From Winogradskyella sp. (GTDB lineage: Bacteria > Bacteroidota > Bacteroidia > Flavobacteriales > Flavobacteriaceae): DNA of 64,000 nt. Shown here piece by piece: positions 1-9,095 of this stretch (its first letter is position 1; every line of letters begins with the position of its first letter). Made by a program: the position numbers and the translations under genes. The notes under the pieces are model-generated. The model was not told the DNA's origin and did no database searches. It saw only the letters and a program-made list of their open reading frames with translations. The stretch spans positions 34,918 through 98,917 of the forward strand of contig PBLD01000017.1 of NCBI GenBank assembly GCA_002722255.1, given 5' to 3'.

Positions 1-66
1 GTCATGATGTTATGTTTAGTCTAGTAGGTTGAAAAATATTTTAATTTGTTTCAATTGATTGGCAAA

Positions 67-768
67 TTAACCAATGTTTAACACATCTTTCATGCTAAAG
101 ATGCCTTTTTTATCTTTTATCCATTCAGCAGCAATTACAGCACCTAAAGCGAAGCCTTGCCTGCTGTGCGCTGTGTGCTTAATACTTATAGAATCTATTT
201 CAGAATTATATGTTATTTCATGTGTGCCAGGAACTTCGGGTATGCGTTTGGCTTCAATATGAAGCTCATCAGAGTTCGGATTGTCTAATGTCCAACCTTT
301 GTAATTTGTATTTTCAATAATTTGCTCAGCTAAAGTTATTGCAGTTCCACTTGGTGCATCTAACTTTTGCGTGTGATGAATTTCTTCAATTTCAGTACTA
401 TAACCTTCAACAGAAGCCATAAGTTGGCTTAATCTTGAATTAATTTCAAAAAAGATATTCACACCCAAACTAAAATTTGATGCATATAAAAATGTACCAT
501 TATTAGCTCTGCAGTAGTCCAAAATTTCATCATAATGGTCTAACCAGCCTGTTGTGCCTGATATAACGGGAACACCAGCTTCGATAGCTTTTTTTATGTT
601 GTTTACTGCAGTTGAGGGAATACTAAAATCTATAGCAACATCTGTTTCAGAAAAATCGAATGTTGTGGTAGAACTTGTTGCCTTTATTGTAATATTATGG
701 TTTCGGTCTAAAGCAATTGTTTCAATACTTTTGCCCATTCTGCCATAACCAAGTAAAGCTATATTCAT
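67..768 (-). CDS. dapB: 4-hydroxy-tetrahydrodipicolinate reductase
   Basis: DapB reduces 4-hydroxy-tetrahydrodipicolinate with NAD(P)H in the diaminopimelate/lysine pathway that feeds peptidoglycan. The 233-residue protein opens with a Rossmann nucleotide loop (GYGRMG, residues 7-12). At mid-protein it has the family signature HHTQKLDAPSGTA, which holds the catalytic His pair and Lys. The length fits the short Bacteroidota DapB. Its start codon shares one base with the stop of the DUF5683 gene, so it is the last visible gene of a parA-parB-DUF5683-dapB operon. In related genomes lepB usually follows, and here that would lie just outside the window. Identification is secure. Confidence 0.96.
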   Translation of the reverse strand: MNIALLGYGRMGKSIETIALDRNHNITIKATSSTTTFDFSETDVAIDFSIPSTAVNNIKKAIEAGVPVISGTTGWLDHYDEILDYCRANNGTFLYASNFSLGVNIFFEINSRLSQLMASVEGYSTEIEEIHHTQKLDAPSGTAITLAEQIIENTNYKGWTLDNPNSDELHIEAKRIPEVPGTHEITYNSEIDSISIKHTAHSRQGFALGAVIAAEWIKDKKGIFSMKDVLNIG

Positions 769-1373
769 TAGAATTTAAAGTTAAGAGTTAAGCCTAAATC
801 TCCAGAGTTTTCTATTTGGTTATATTGGTAATGCGGACTTAAACTTAAATTTTCATCCACATTAAACTGAAGTAAATGTGCATCTACATTGGCATCGATG
901 ATATTAAGCGCATATAAGCCAATAGTAACCAAAAGTGAAACTTCTTTGTTTCTTCTAAACTGTTGTTGTGCTCTAATTAGCCCATCATTAGAAATGAGTG
1001 GATTTCCGTTGGCATCTGAAAATTCATCATCTGTAAAACCTGCTAATCGCCTTTTATAAGCATCTCTATAACGGTCGTATTGCTTATCGTTTCTTATATA
1101 AAAGTAAACACCTGTGCCTATTGCACCCCAAACAATTGGGATTTTCCAATATTTTTTGTTGTAAAATTGTCCTGCACCTGGTAAAATAGCAGAATAGAAT
1201 GCAGCTTTAGAAGGTCTTAAAGGGTCTATTTCCTTTTTTTCTATAAGCGCATTGTCTATTAGAACGGTTTCTTTATCTAAACCAACGCTTGTACTATCAT
1301 TTTCTACTTGAGCTGATGAAAATGATATAGAAATAAAGCAGAGAATGCCAAAGAAAAGCTTTTTATTTAGCAC
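768..1373 (-). CDS. DUF5683 domain membrane protein
   Basis: This 201-residue protein has an N-terminal signal peptide ending near SSAQ (residue 22). It carries the DUF5683 core, a proline/glycine-rich stretch with LPGAGQFYNKKYWKIP followed by a hydrophobic helix. The family is common in Bacteroidota next to parAB and dapB, and its molecular function is unknown. The gene overlaps parB by 11 bases and dapB by one base, so the genes are almost certainly co-transcribed. The family call rests on the LPGAGQFYN motif and the conserved neighbourhood. Confidence 0.85.
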   Translation of the reverse strand: MLNKKLFFGILCFISISFSSAQVENDSTSVGLDKETVLIDNALIEKKEIDPLRPSKAAFYSAILPGAGQFYNKKYWKIPIVWGAIGTGVYFYIRNDKQYDRYRDAYKRRLAGFTDDEFSDANGNPLISNDGLIRAQQQFRRNKEVSLLVTIGLYALNIIDANVDAHLLQFNVDENLSLSPHYQYNQIENSGDLGLTLNFKF

Positions 1374-2268
1374 GCTGTACTAGTTTTTTAATTCTATTGA
1401 AATCTTCTTCAGAATGAAACGGAATTGTAATTCTTCCGCTACCATTTTTACCAAGTTTCACATCAATTTTGTGGCCAAAATAATCTGAAAAATCTTTAAT
1501 TCCCTTTTTTACATATTTAGGAATCTCGGTAGTTGTTTTATCTTGTTTAGCTTCCTCTTCTTGGTTATTAAGGTTTTTTACAAGTTGCTCAGTAGCCCTT
1601 ACAGAAAGTTTGTTGCTGATAATTTTTTCATAAACTTCAAGCTGGTCTACGGGACTTTCAATATTTACCATAGCTCTACCATGACCCATAGAAATAAATC
1701 CATCACGCATTCCGGTTTGGATAATTGGGTCTAGTTTTAGTAATCGAAGATAATTGGCAATAGTAGAACGTTTTTTACCTACACGCTCACTCATTTGCTC
1801 CTGCGTAAGGTTAATTTCATCAATTAAACGTTGGTAGGATAATGCAATTTCTATTGGGTCTAAATCCTGTCTCTGAATATTTTCAACCAATGCCATCTCT
1901 AAAGATTCTTGGTCATTAGCAATTCTTATATAGGCAGGAATTGTTTCTAAACCAATAAGTTTAGAGGCTCTAAAACGGCGTTCTCCAGAAACTAGCTGAT
2001 AGTTATTAAATGCTAATTTTCTAACCGTAATAGGTTGAATAACACCTAACTCTCTTATTGATGAAGCTAATTCTCTAAGCGATTCTTCATTAAAGTTGGT
2101 TCTTGGTTGAAAAGGGTTAACCTCAATACTGTCAATATCTAGTTCAACAATATTACCAACAACTTTGTCTGCATTTTTGTCTTCTGCAGATTTTATATCA
2201 TTTTCAGGATCTTTTAGTAACGCAGAAAGTCCACGTCCTAAAGCCTGTTTTTTTGTTGCCTTCGCCAT
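1363..2268 (-). CDS. parB: Chromosome partitioning protein ParB
   Basis: ParB is a parS-binding CTPase clamp of chromosome segregation. In its 301 residues the N-terminal ParB/Spo0J domain carries GERRFRAS (residues 95-102, the CTP-binding box) and ENIQRQDL (about 129-136). A central helix-turn-helix (about 150-200, with MSERVGKKRSTIANYLRLL) and a C-terminal dimerisation tail follow. Its start overlaps the parA stop by one base. No canonical parS palindrome (TGTTnCACGTGAAACA type) was seen in the window, so the centromere presumably lies elsewhere. Confidence 0.96.
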   Translation of the reverse strand: MAKATKKQALGRGLSALLKDPENDIKSAEDKNADKVVGNIVELDIDSIEVNPFQPRTNFNEESLRELASSIRELGVIQPITVRKLAFNNYQLVSGERRFRASKLIGLETIPAYIRIANDQESLEMALVENIQRQDLDPIEIALSYQRLIDEINLTQEQMSERVGKKRSTIANYLRLLKLDPIIQTGMRDGFISMGHGRAMVNIESPVDQLEVYEKIISNKLSVRATEQLVKNLNNQEEEAKQDKTTTEIPKYVKKGIKDFSDYFGHKIDVKLGKNGSGRITIPFHSEEDFNRIKKLVQRAK

Positions 2269-3035
2269 TACAATTCATTTTTCTTTATAAGCTCTTTTGC
2301 CAAGTTCAAATAATTGGCGGCACCTCTACTGCTTACATCATAGTTAATAATACTTTCTCCATAACTAGGAGCTTCACCAAGTTTCACATTACGCTGTATA
2401 ATGGTTTCAAACACCATATCGCTAAAGTGTTTTTGAACTTCTTCTACAACCTGATTGGATAAACGTAAACGCGAATCGAACATAGTAAGCAGCATGCCTT
2501 CAATGTCTAACGCTTGGTTGTGTATTTTTTGTACACTTTTAATAGTATTTAACAGTTTTCCTAAACCTTCTAATGCAAAATACTCGCATTGAATAGGAAT
2601 AATTACAGAATCGGAAGCTGTTAAAGCATTCAAAGTTAGTAACCCTAATGATGGAGCACAATCAATTAAAATATAATCATATTCAGATTTTAAACCTGAA
2701 ATTGCTTGTTTAAGCATATACTCGCGCTCATCTTTATCAACAAGCTCTATCTCAATCGCAACAAGATCTATATGCGCAGGAATAACATCTACATTAGGCG
2801 CATTAGATGCCATAATAGCTTCTTTTGCTGTTTTGGTATGTTCTAAAACCTGATATGACCCAAGCTCTACGGTGTCAACATCAATACCCAATCCAGAACT
2901 TGCATTAGCTTGCGGATCTGCGTCTATAAGTAGGACTTTCTTCTCTAGTGCGCCTAAAGAAGCTGCTAAATTTACTGAGGTAGTCGTTTTTCCGACACCA
3001 CCTTTTTGGTTAGCAATTGCAATGATTTTACCCAT
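2268..3035 (-). CDS. parA: Chromosome partitioning ATPase ParA (Soj)
   Basis: This 255-residue ParA/MinD-type ATPase has the deviant Walker A KGGVGKTT (residues 11-18), the DADPQANAS switch (about 40-47) and the Walker B-like stretch ending in DCAPSLG. With ParB it moves replication origins. It is the first gene of the minus-strand parAB-DUF5683-dapB operon. The upstream gap of about 75 bp, after the terminator of the M16 gene, must hold the promoter, but I could not pick a clear -7 box there. Confidence 0.97.
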   Translation of the reverse strand: MGKIIAIANQKGGVGKTTTSVNLAASLGALEKKVLLIDADPQANASSGLGIDVDTVELGSYQVLEHTKTAKEAIMASNAPNVDVIPAHIDLVAIEIELVDKDEREYMLKQAISGLKSEYDYILIDCAPSLGLLTLNALTASDSVIIPIQCEYFALEGLGKLLNTIKSVQKIHNQALDIEGMLLTMFDSRLRLSNQVVEEVQKHFSDMVFETIIQRNVKLGEAPSYGESIINYDVSSRGAANYLNLAKELIKKNEL

Positions 3036-3109
3036 TAAATGATTTGGTTTATTAAGGGTTTAAAAATACAATTTATTATGGGTTTTGAAAATTGAAGTTG
3101 TTAACATTA

Positions 3110-3151
3110 GAAAAATAAAAAAGCTGCTTGAAAATAGATTCAAACAGCTTT
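3110..3151 (-). terminator. Intrinsic terminator of the M16 gene
   Basis: Arms AAAGCTGCTTGAA (3120-3132) and TTCAAACAGCTTT (3139-3151) pair over 13 bp with one mismatch. Read on the minus strand, the hairpin is followed by a T-rich run (the complement of 3110-3119). It lies 18 bp beyond the stop of the leftward M16 protease and separates that gene from parA. Confidence 0.8.
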
Positions 3152-3169
3152 GATTTTTATGAGATACAA

Positions 3170-6028
3170 CTATTGTTTCTCTGGCATAAGTATTGCTTTT
3201 ATATAACCATTGGTTAGATATTTTTTTGCTACATCTTGCACAGCTTTGGTAGTAATAGCATTTGTGTTTTCTTCAAAACTTAAAATGTCCTCTAAGTCAC
3301 TTTTGTTATAATCGGCATTTTTTATTTGGGTTAACCAAAATCTATTTTGCTGTAAATCATCTTTTCTGGATAGTAACATTGCTTTTTTGACTTTGTCTAA
3401 ATCGGCTTCGGTTGGTCCGTCTTTTATGATTTTTTCAAGTTCAGCGATAGAAGCATCTGCTAACTTTTCAGCATTGTCTGGTCCACAAGGGAAAGAAATA
3501 CTAAAGTTAAAACGGCCATAAGGTAGCTTGCTTATAGATCCTCTTGCACCAGCGCCGTAAACACCACCTTCTTCTTCTCTAAGTTTTTCAATTAACTTAA
3601 TGCTTAAGATTTCGCCTAAAGCGTTCATTGCTTTGGCTTCATCTTTATTGTATTCTGTTTCACCAGAAAACGTCAATCGCACTTGACTTTTTGGTTCTGT
3701 TCCTTTGTTGTAATTAAATTCATGTGATCCAGACTTTGGTCTAAAATCAAATACTCTGTACGTTTCTCTTTCTTCACTACTAGGAAGTGAGGCAATGTAA
3801 GTTTCGGCATATTCAGCTAGTTTGTCATCATCGACGTTTCCTACGAAGTAAAAGTGGAAATCTCCTGCATTAGCAAAGCGTTCTTTATATTTTTTGTAAG
3901 CTAGATCATAATTGGCATTATCTAAAGCTTCTTCGTCTGGGAAACCTGTATATCTTGGATTGTCTTCATTCAAAAACTCGCTTAAAGCTATAGAAAATGA
4001 AATGTTAGGATTAGAAAGAATATTGCCCAAAAAGGCCTTTTGCTTACTTATGTATGAAGCAAATGCTTCGGGATCTTTATCTAACTTAGTGAAATATAAA
4101 TGAATCATTTGAAACATCATTTCCAAATCTTTTGGTGAGGCAGAACCTCTAAAGCCTTCGGAATTTCCACCAATAAAAGGGCTAACTCTAACAATTTTAC
4201 CAGAAGTTAACTTTGCCATTTCGTTTTTATCAACTCCGTCAATTCCGGCTTCAAATAAACCTCTGTTGGCACTAACCGTTTCTTTAAGTTCTTCATTAGT
4301 GTATAATGATGTACCACCATAACTAAAGGCTTCCATTAAGACTTCATCATTTTTAAAGTCTGTTTTTTTATAGGTTACTTTTGCACCATTGCTAAGAACA
4401 AATGTTTTGGTTTCGTTAAGTTTACCTTCATTGTTAGTTTGTCGTTCTACAATGCTTCCTTTTTTTGGTTTTACAGGCATTAATTCCTCTCTAACAGCTT
4501 CATCTTCATAATCTTTAATGTCTGCATTTTCCACTTTGTTGAGTAAATCAATTACTTCTTGTTCTGTTACTTTTTTAAGGCCTTCTTTTTTAGGGCCAGT
4601 AAGAATTACCAATCTATTGTCGTCGTGTAAAAATTCAGAAATCAACCCGTTAACTTCTTTTAGTTGGATGGTTGGTAATTGATTTTGAGCAAATTTGAAA
4701 ACCCATTCAATACTAGGAATAGGACTTTCCTGTAAGAAATGTTGGATGTAACTATTTACAATTCTATTTGATTCGCGCTTGTCATTGTTTTTAAATTGAC
4801 GTTCTAAACGTGCTAAATAGTCCTTTTTTGCGCGTTCTAATTCAGAAGCTTTAAAGCCATAGCGCTTTACACGTTCGTTTTCTTCCAAAAGCACTTTTAG
4901 AGCGTCTAACTGACCAGTCTCATTGGTTTGTGCAAAAGATTGGTAAGCATCTTTGTTTCCTATGATGCCGCCTTTATACGAAAATCCGTAAATAAACGGT
5001 GGGTTAGGTTTGTTGCTGTATTCTGCAAGACGATTGTTTATCATTTGATCAAAAAGACCTTCTACCATATTGTCTCTATAATCACTTACTGTTTTTGTTT
5101 TTTTACGATTTCCTTTGTCTTTATAGTAAATTTGAACTTGACTACCAGTAGCTTCTTCGTCCCACTCAATAGCAACTAAAGTTTCTTTGTGGTTTTCAGA
5201 GTAAAATTCTTCTCTTGGCTTAGGGTTTTTAGGGTTTGTAAGTCCACTAAAATTTTCTTTAATCTTTTGTTCTAGTGTCTCAACATCCAAATCTCCAACG
5301 GCTATAACAGCCATTAGGTTTGGTCTGTACCAGTCTTTTTGAAAATTTCTAATACTTTCATATTTAAAATTCTCAAGATTTTCTAAAGTACCAATAGGTA
5401 GTCGATCTGCATATTTAGATTTGTAAGCAATTTTGTTTAAATATTTAGATTGCATTCTTGTTGCCGCGCCCAAACGTGTTCTATATTCCTCGATAACAAC
5501 ACCGCGTTCTTCGTCAATGTCTTTATCTGTAAGCAAAGCGTTTCCTGCCCAGTCTTGAAGAATCTGAAAACCTTTATCTAATTTTTCTGTATCGTCGCTC
5601 GGAATAGGAAGAATATAAACAGTTTGGTCAAAGCCAGTATAAGCATTAAGGTCTGCGCCAAATTCTACACCAATACTTTGCAGGTAGTCTACAAGTTCAT
5701 TTTTCTCAAAATGCTTTGTGCCATTAAAATTCATGTGCTCCATAAAATGAGCAAGACCAAGCTGGTCTTCGGTTTCTAGAATAGAACCTGCTTTTAGTGC
5801 TAATCGTAATTCTACTTTGTCTTCTGGTTTACCGTTGTTTTGAATGTAGTAAGTAAGTCCGTTAGGAAGTTTTCCAATTTTCACTTCTGGTGTAATGGGT
5901 AAGGTTTCAGAAGAGACAGATGTAGACACCTGTTTTTCGAGAGTTTTAGTTTGTGCACTTATTGAAAAACTAATACACAAACAACAAATAAAAAATGTAC
6001 TAAATACTTGAGAAAGTTTTGTTGTCAT
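3170..6028 (-). CDS. Secreted M16 family zinc metallopeptidase (two-domain)
   Basis: This 952-residue pitrilysin-type protease has a signal peptide (about residues 1-25, ending SISA). The N-terminal peptidase domain has the inverted zinc motif HFMEH (94-98), with the third ligand expected in the DEERGVVIEEYRTR helix near 170. A second, inactive M16 half follows and includes the typical R/Y-containing stretch EEEGGVYGAGARGS. This is the usual length for Bacteroidota periplasmic or outer-membrane-associated M16 proteases. It lies back to back with a second M16 gene (6267-9029), so the pair is divergent around a 238-bp promoter region. Confidence 0.93.
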   Translation of the reverse strand: MTTKLSQVFSTFFICCLCISFSISAQTKTLEKQVSTSVSSETLPITPEVKIGKLPNGLTYYIQNNGKPEDKVELRLALKAGSILETEDQLGLAHFMEHMNFNGTKHFEKNELVDYLQSIGVEFGADLNAYTGFDQTVYILPIPSDDTEKLDKGFQILQDWAGNALLTDKDIDEERGVVIEEYRTRLGAATRMQSKYLNKIAYKSKYADRLPIGTLENLENFKYESIRNFQKDWYRPNLMAVIAVGDLDVETLEQKIKENFSGLTNPKNPKPREEFYSENHKETLVAIEWDEEATGSQVQIYYKDKGNRKKTKTVSDYRDNMVEGLFDQMINNRLAEYSNKPNPPFIYGFSYKGGIIGNKDAYQSFAQTNETGQLDALKVLLEENERVKRYGFKASELERAKKDYLARLERQFKNNDKRESNRIVNSYIQHFLQESPIPSIEWVFKFAQNQLPTIQLKEVNGLISEFLHDDNRLVILTGPKKEGLKKVTEQEVIDLLNKVENADIKDYEDEAVREELMPVKPKKGSIVERQTNNEGKLNETKTFVLSNGAKVTYKKTDFKNDEVLMEAFSYGGTSLYTNEELKETVSANRGLFEAGIDGVDKNEMAKLTSGKIVRVSPFIGGNSEGFRGSASPKDLEMMFQMIHLYFTKLDKDPEAFASYISKQKAFLGNILSNPNISFSIALSEFLNEDNPRYTGFPDEEALDNANYDLAYKKYKERFANAGDFHFYFVGNVDDDKLAEYAETYIASLPSSEERETYRVFDFRPKSGSHEFNYNKGTEPKSQVRLTFSGETEYNKDEAKAMNALGEILSIKLIEKLREEEGGVYGAGARGSISKLPYGRFNFSISFPCGPDNAEKLADASIAELEKIIKDGPTEADLDKVKKAMLLSRKDDLQQNRFWLTQIKNADYNKSDLEDILSFEENTNAITTKAVQDVAKKYLTNGYIKAILMPEKQ

Positions 6029-6266
6029 CGATTGATGGTTTTAATGATTAATAGTTGAAAATTTATAAGAAAATTCCTTAAATTTAAATATAAAATGCTC
6101 ATAAGTAAAGAAATAACATTATTTTAACTAAATTTTTAGTTGAATATTGTTTTGTGTCCCTTAATATTTCTTTGTTTTCAAACTTTAGATAGGCAATGAA
6201 ATAATTTAACACAATTTTAGAATCTTAATATTTAACTTTAGCGTAACCAATAAATTAATCAAAAAC

Positions 6267-9029
6267 ATGAAAACTAATTTTCGCACTACATTAGTGTTGG
6301 CAATTGCTCTGCTATTTTCTATAATAGTAGAAGCTCAGCCAGAGCAAACAGCCTCAGTAGAGGGCATCACAGAGTACAAAATGGACAACGGACTTAAAGT
6401 GTTGTTGTTTCCGGACAATTCATCTCAAACAATTACAGTCAATATAACTTACAAAGTTGGATCGAGACATGAGGGTTATGGAGAAAAGGGGATGGCTCAC
6501 TTATTAGAGCATTTGGTGTTTAAAGGCACACCTAATCATCCAGACATCCCAAAAGAGTTAACCTCTCATGGTGCAAGGCCTAATGGTACTACTTGGTACG
6601 ATCGTACTAATTATTTTGAGACTTTTAATGCTACCGACGAAAACCTTGATTGGGCCTTAGATTTAGAAGCCGATCGTATGGTAAATTCTTATATCGCTAA
6701 AAAAGATTTGGATTCAGAATTTTCAGTAGTTAGAAATGAGTTTGAATCTGGTGAAAACTCACCAACAAGTGTATTAATGCAAAAAGTAATCAGCTCTGCA
6801 TTCTTATGGCACAATTATGGGCAATCCACGATTGGTAATAAGTCTGATATAGAGCGTGTGCCAATTGAAAACCTAAAAGCATTTTATAAAAAATATTACC
6901 GACCAGACAATGCTGTTTTAATGGTAACAGGTAAATTTGATAAGGACAAAACGCTTGCCTTAATAGAAAAGAAGTTTGGTGGTATTAAAAATCCTGATAC
7001 TCCTTTAAAAGATGTACCAACAATAGAGCCACCTCAAGATGGCGAAAAAAGAGTTGAGTTAAGTCGAGTAGGAGACTTGCAACTGGTTTCTGCATTGTAT
7101 CATACACCAGCAGGTTCTCATGTAGATTATGCACCTCTAGCGCTAGTAGAAAATATTTTAACAGATCAACCATCTGGTCGTTTATATAAAGCTTTAGTAG
7201 AAAGTAATAAAGCATCTTCTATATGGAGTTTTTCTCCGTTTACAAAAGAACCTGGGTTTATGTACTTTAATGTAGATGTACCTTCAGATAAATCTTTAGC
7301 GGAGGCAGAAGCTACATTGTTAGAAATGTTTGATGGATTACGTGAAAATCCAATTACAGAGGAAGAGTTAAAACGTGCAAAAGCGAACTTAGGAAAGCAG
7401 ATGGATCAAATGCTTCGTAATTCTTCATACTTAGGAACTTATACAAGTGAATTTATAGGTGCTGGTGACTGGAGATTAATGTTTATCCACAGAGATCGTG
7501 TCGAGGCTGCGACATTAGAGCAGGTTAATGAAGTTTTAAGTAACTATTTTATTAAGACAAACAGAACGGTTGGAAACTTTGTTCCAACGAAGCAGCCAAT
7601 GCGTATTGAGATTCCTCATACTGAAGGTTTAGAAGACTTGGTGACTAACTACAAAGGAAAAGAAGCATTAAGTACAGGAGAAGCTTTTGATGTGTCTTAT
7701 GCTAACATTCAAGACCGCTTAGAAACAGGAACTATTGGTAAAACTGGCATCGAATACGGCTTCATTAAAAAAGACAATAGAGGCGAGACAGTTAATGTTA
7801 ATTTTACCTTTAGAAATGGTAGTGTTGATGATTTAATGAATAAAGGAAGGGTTGCGAATTATACGGCAAGAATGCTTAATAAAGGTACTAAAACAAAATC
7901 TAGACAAGATATTGAAGATAAGCTAAGTGAGCTTAAATCTAGCGTATATTTTAGTGGAAGTAATGGTAGAACGTATGCTTATGTAACTTCTACTAAAGAG
8001 CATTTAATGGAAACATTAGATTTAATGACCGAAATGTTAAAAACGCCAGCATTTAGTCAAGAGGAATTAGATAAATTAAAAACTCAAGATATTGCAAATA
8101 TCGAGCGAAATAAAACAGAGCCACAGTACTTAGTACAAAAACGTTTGGGTGAAATTAACCAGACGTATCCTAAAGGGCATCCATTGTATAACATGTCTAT
8201 GGAAGAAGAATTGGCAGCTATCAATGATGTAACAGTAGAGGGAATGCAAGCCTATTATGATGATTTCTACGGAATTTCAAACAACGCGACTTTAGTGGCT
8301 ATTGGTAATATTGATGAAGCAGCACTTAAAGGATATTTTGAAAAAGAGTACGCTGATTTTAAATCGGATTTACCTTATTCTGAAATAAAAGATCCTTATA
8401 GAGCGAATAACCCAGCAAATGAACAAATAAAAACTCCAGACAAGAAAAACGCTTTTACCTTAGGATTCTTAAACTTTGAGTGTAGCCAGTATGATGAAGA
8501 CTATGCGGCTTTACAAGTAGCTGGATCTGTGTTTGGTGGTGGTTTCTTAAACTCTCGTATAGCAACAAGATTACGTCAGCAAGATGGTGTGAGCTATGGT
8601 GCAGGAGGTGGAGTTAATGTAGATGGAGATAAGGATGACAAAAATTCTGGAATGTACATCTACGCTATCTATGCACCAGAGAACGAAGCTAAAGTGCAAA
8701 AAGGATTTGAAGAAGAAATAGCGCGTTTTATTAAAGATGGAATTACACAGCAAGAGTTAGACGATGCAGTTGCAGGTTGGGTACAAGCGCAAAGTGTATC
8801 TAGAGCAAAAGACAATGAATTAGCAGGTGTTATTAATAATAATCTTTACTATGAAAGAGATATGATGTTTCAAAAGAACATTGAGGAAAAGGTAAAAAGC
8901 TTAACCGTTGAAGATGTAAATAAGGCTATTAAAACCTATTTTAAAGAAATGAAAGAATGGTCTGTTGTTAATGGAGGTGATTTTAAAGAATTTGAAATTA
9001 AAGACTCCAAAGAAAAAGTTGATGATTAA
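6267..9029 (+). CDS. Secreted M16 family zinc metallopeptidase (two-domain)
   Basis: This 920-residue protein has a signal peptide (residues 1-23, ending VEA). The zinc motif HLLEH is at 78-82 in the active N-terminal half, followed by a catalytically silent second half containing QDGVSYGAGGG. It is a paralogue of the divergent 952-residue protease and probably also degrades peptides in the envelope. A -7-like box TAACTTTA at 6233-6240 lies 27 bp before the start. Transcription ends at the hairpin at 9053-9076. Confidence 0.93.
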   Translation: MKTNFRTTLVLAIALLFSIIVEAQPEQTASVEGITEYKMDNGLKVLLFPDNSSQTITVNITYKVGSRHEGYGEKGMAHLLEHLVFKGTPNHPDIPKELTSHGARPNGTTWYDRTNYFETFNATDENLDWALDLEADRMVNSYIAKKDLDSEFSVVRNEFESGENSPTSVLMQKVISSAFLWHNYGQSTIGNKSDIERVPIENLKAFYKKYYRPDNAVLMVTGKFDKDKTLALIEKKFGGIKNPDTPLKDVPTIEPPQDGEKRVELSRVGDLQLVSALYHTPAGSHVDYAPLALVENILTDQPSGRLYKALVESNKASSIWSFSPFTKEPGFMYFNVDVPSDKSLAEAEATLLEMFDGLRENPITEEELKRAKANLGKQMDQMLRNSSYLGTYTSEFIGAGDWRLMFIHRDRVEAATLEQVNEVLSNYFIKTNRTVGNFVPTKQPMRIEIPHTEGLEDLVTNYKGKEALSTGEAFDVSYANIQDRLETGTIGKTGIEYGFIKKDNRGETVNVNFTFRNGSVDDLMNKGRVANYTARMLNKGTKTKSRQDIEDKLSELKSSVYFSGSNGRTYAYVTSTKEHLMETLDLMTEMLKTPAFSQEELDKLKTQDIANIERNKTEPQYLVQKRLGEINQTYPKGHPLYNMSMEEELAAINDVTVEGMQAYYDDFYGISNNATLVAIGNIDEAALKGYFEKEYADFKSDLPYSEIKDPYRANNPANEQIKTPDKKNAFTLGFLNFECSQYDEDYAALQVAGSVFGGGFLNSRIATRLRQQDGVSYGAGGGVNVDGDKDDKNSGMYIYAIYAPENEAKVQKGFEEEIARFIKDGITQQELDDAVAGWVQAQSVSRAKDNELAGVINNNLYYERDMMFQKNIEEKVKSLTVEDVNKAIKTYFKEMKEWSVVNGGDFKEFEIKDSKEKVDD

Positions 9030-9052
9030 TAAATAAAATCATGATAAAAGAA

Positions 9053-9076
9053 AAGCCCTTCATTTGAAGGGCTTTT
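9053..9076. terminator. Bidirectional terminator
   Basis: AAGCCCTTC and GAAGGGCTT form a perfect stem around ATTT (9053-9076), with A-rich sequence on one side and T-rich on the other. It sits between convergent genes (M16 protease and methylmalonyl-CoA mutase) and can serve both. Confidence 0.9.
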
Positions 9077-9095
9077 CTATTTATTAAAATTAAAA

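Noticed and set aside
1363..3035. parS centromere near parAB
   Set aside because: No close match to the TGTTnCACGTGAAACA palindrome was visible in this region.
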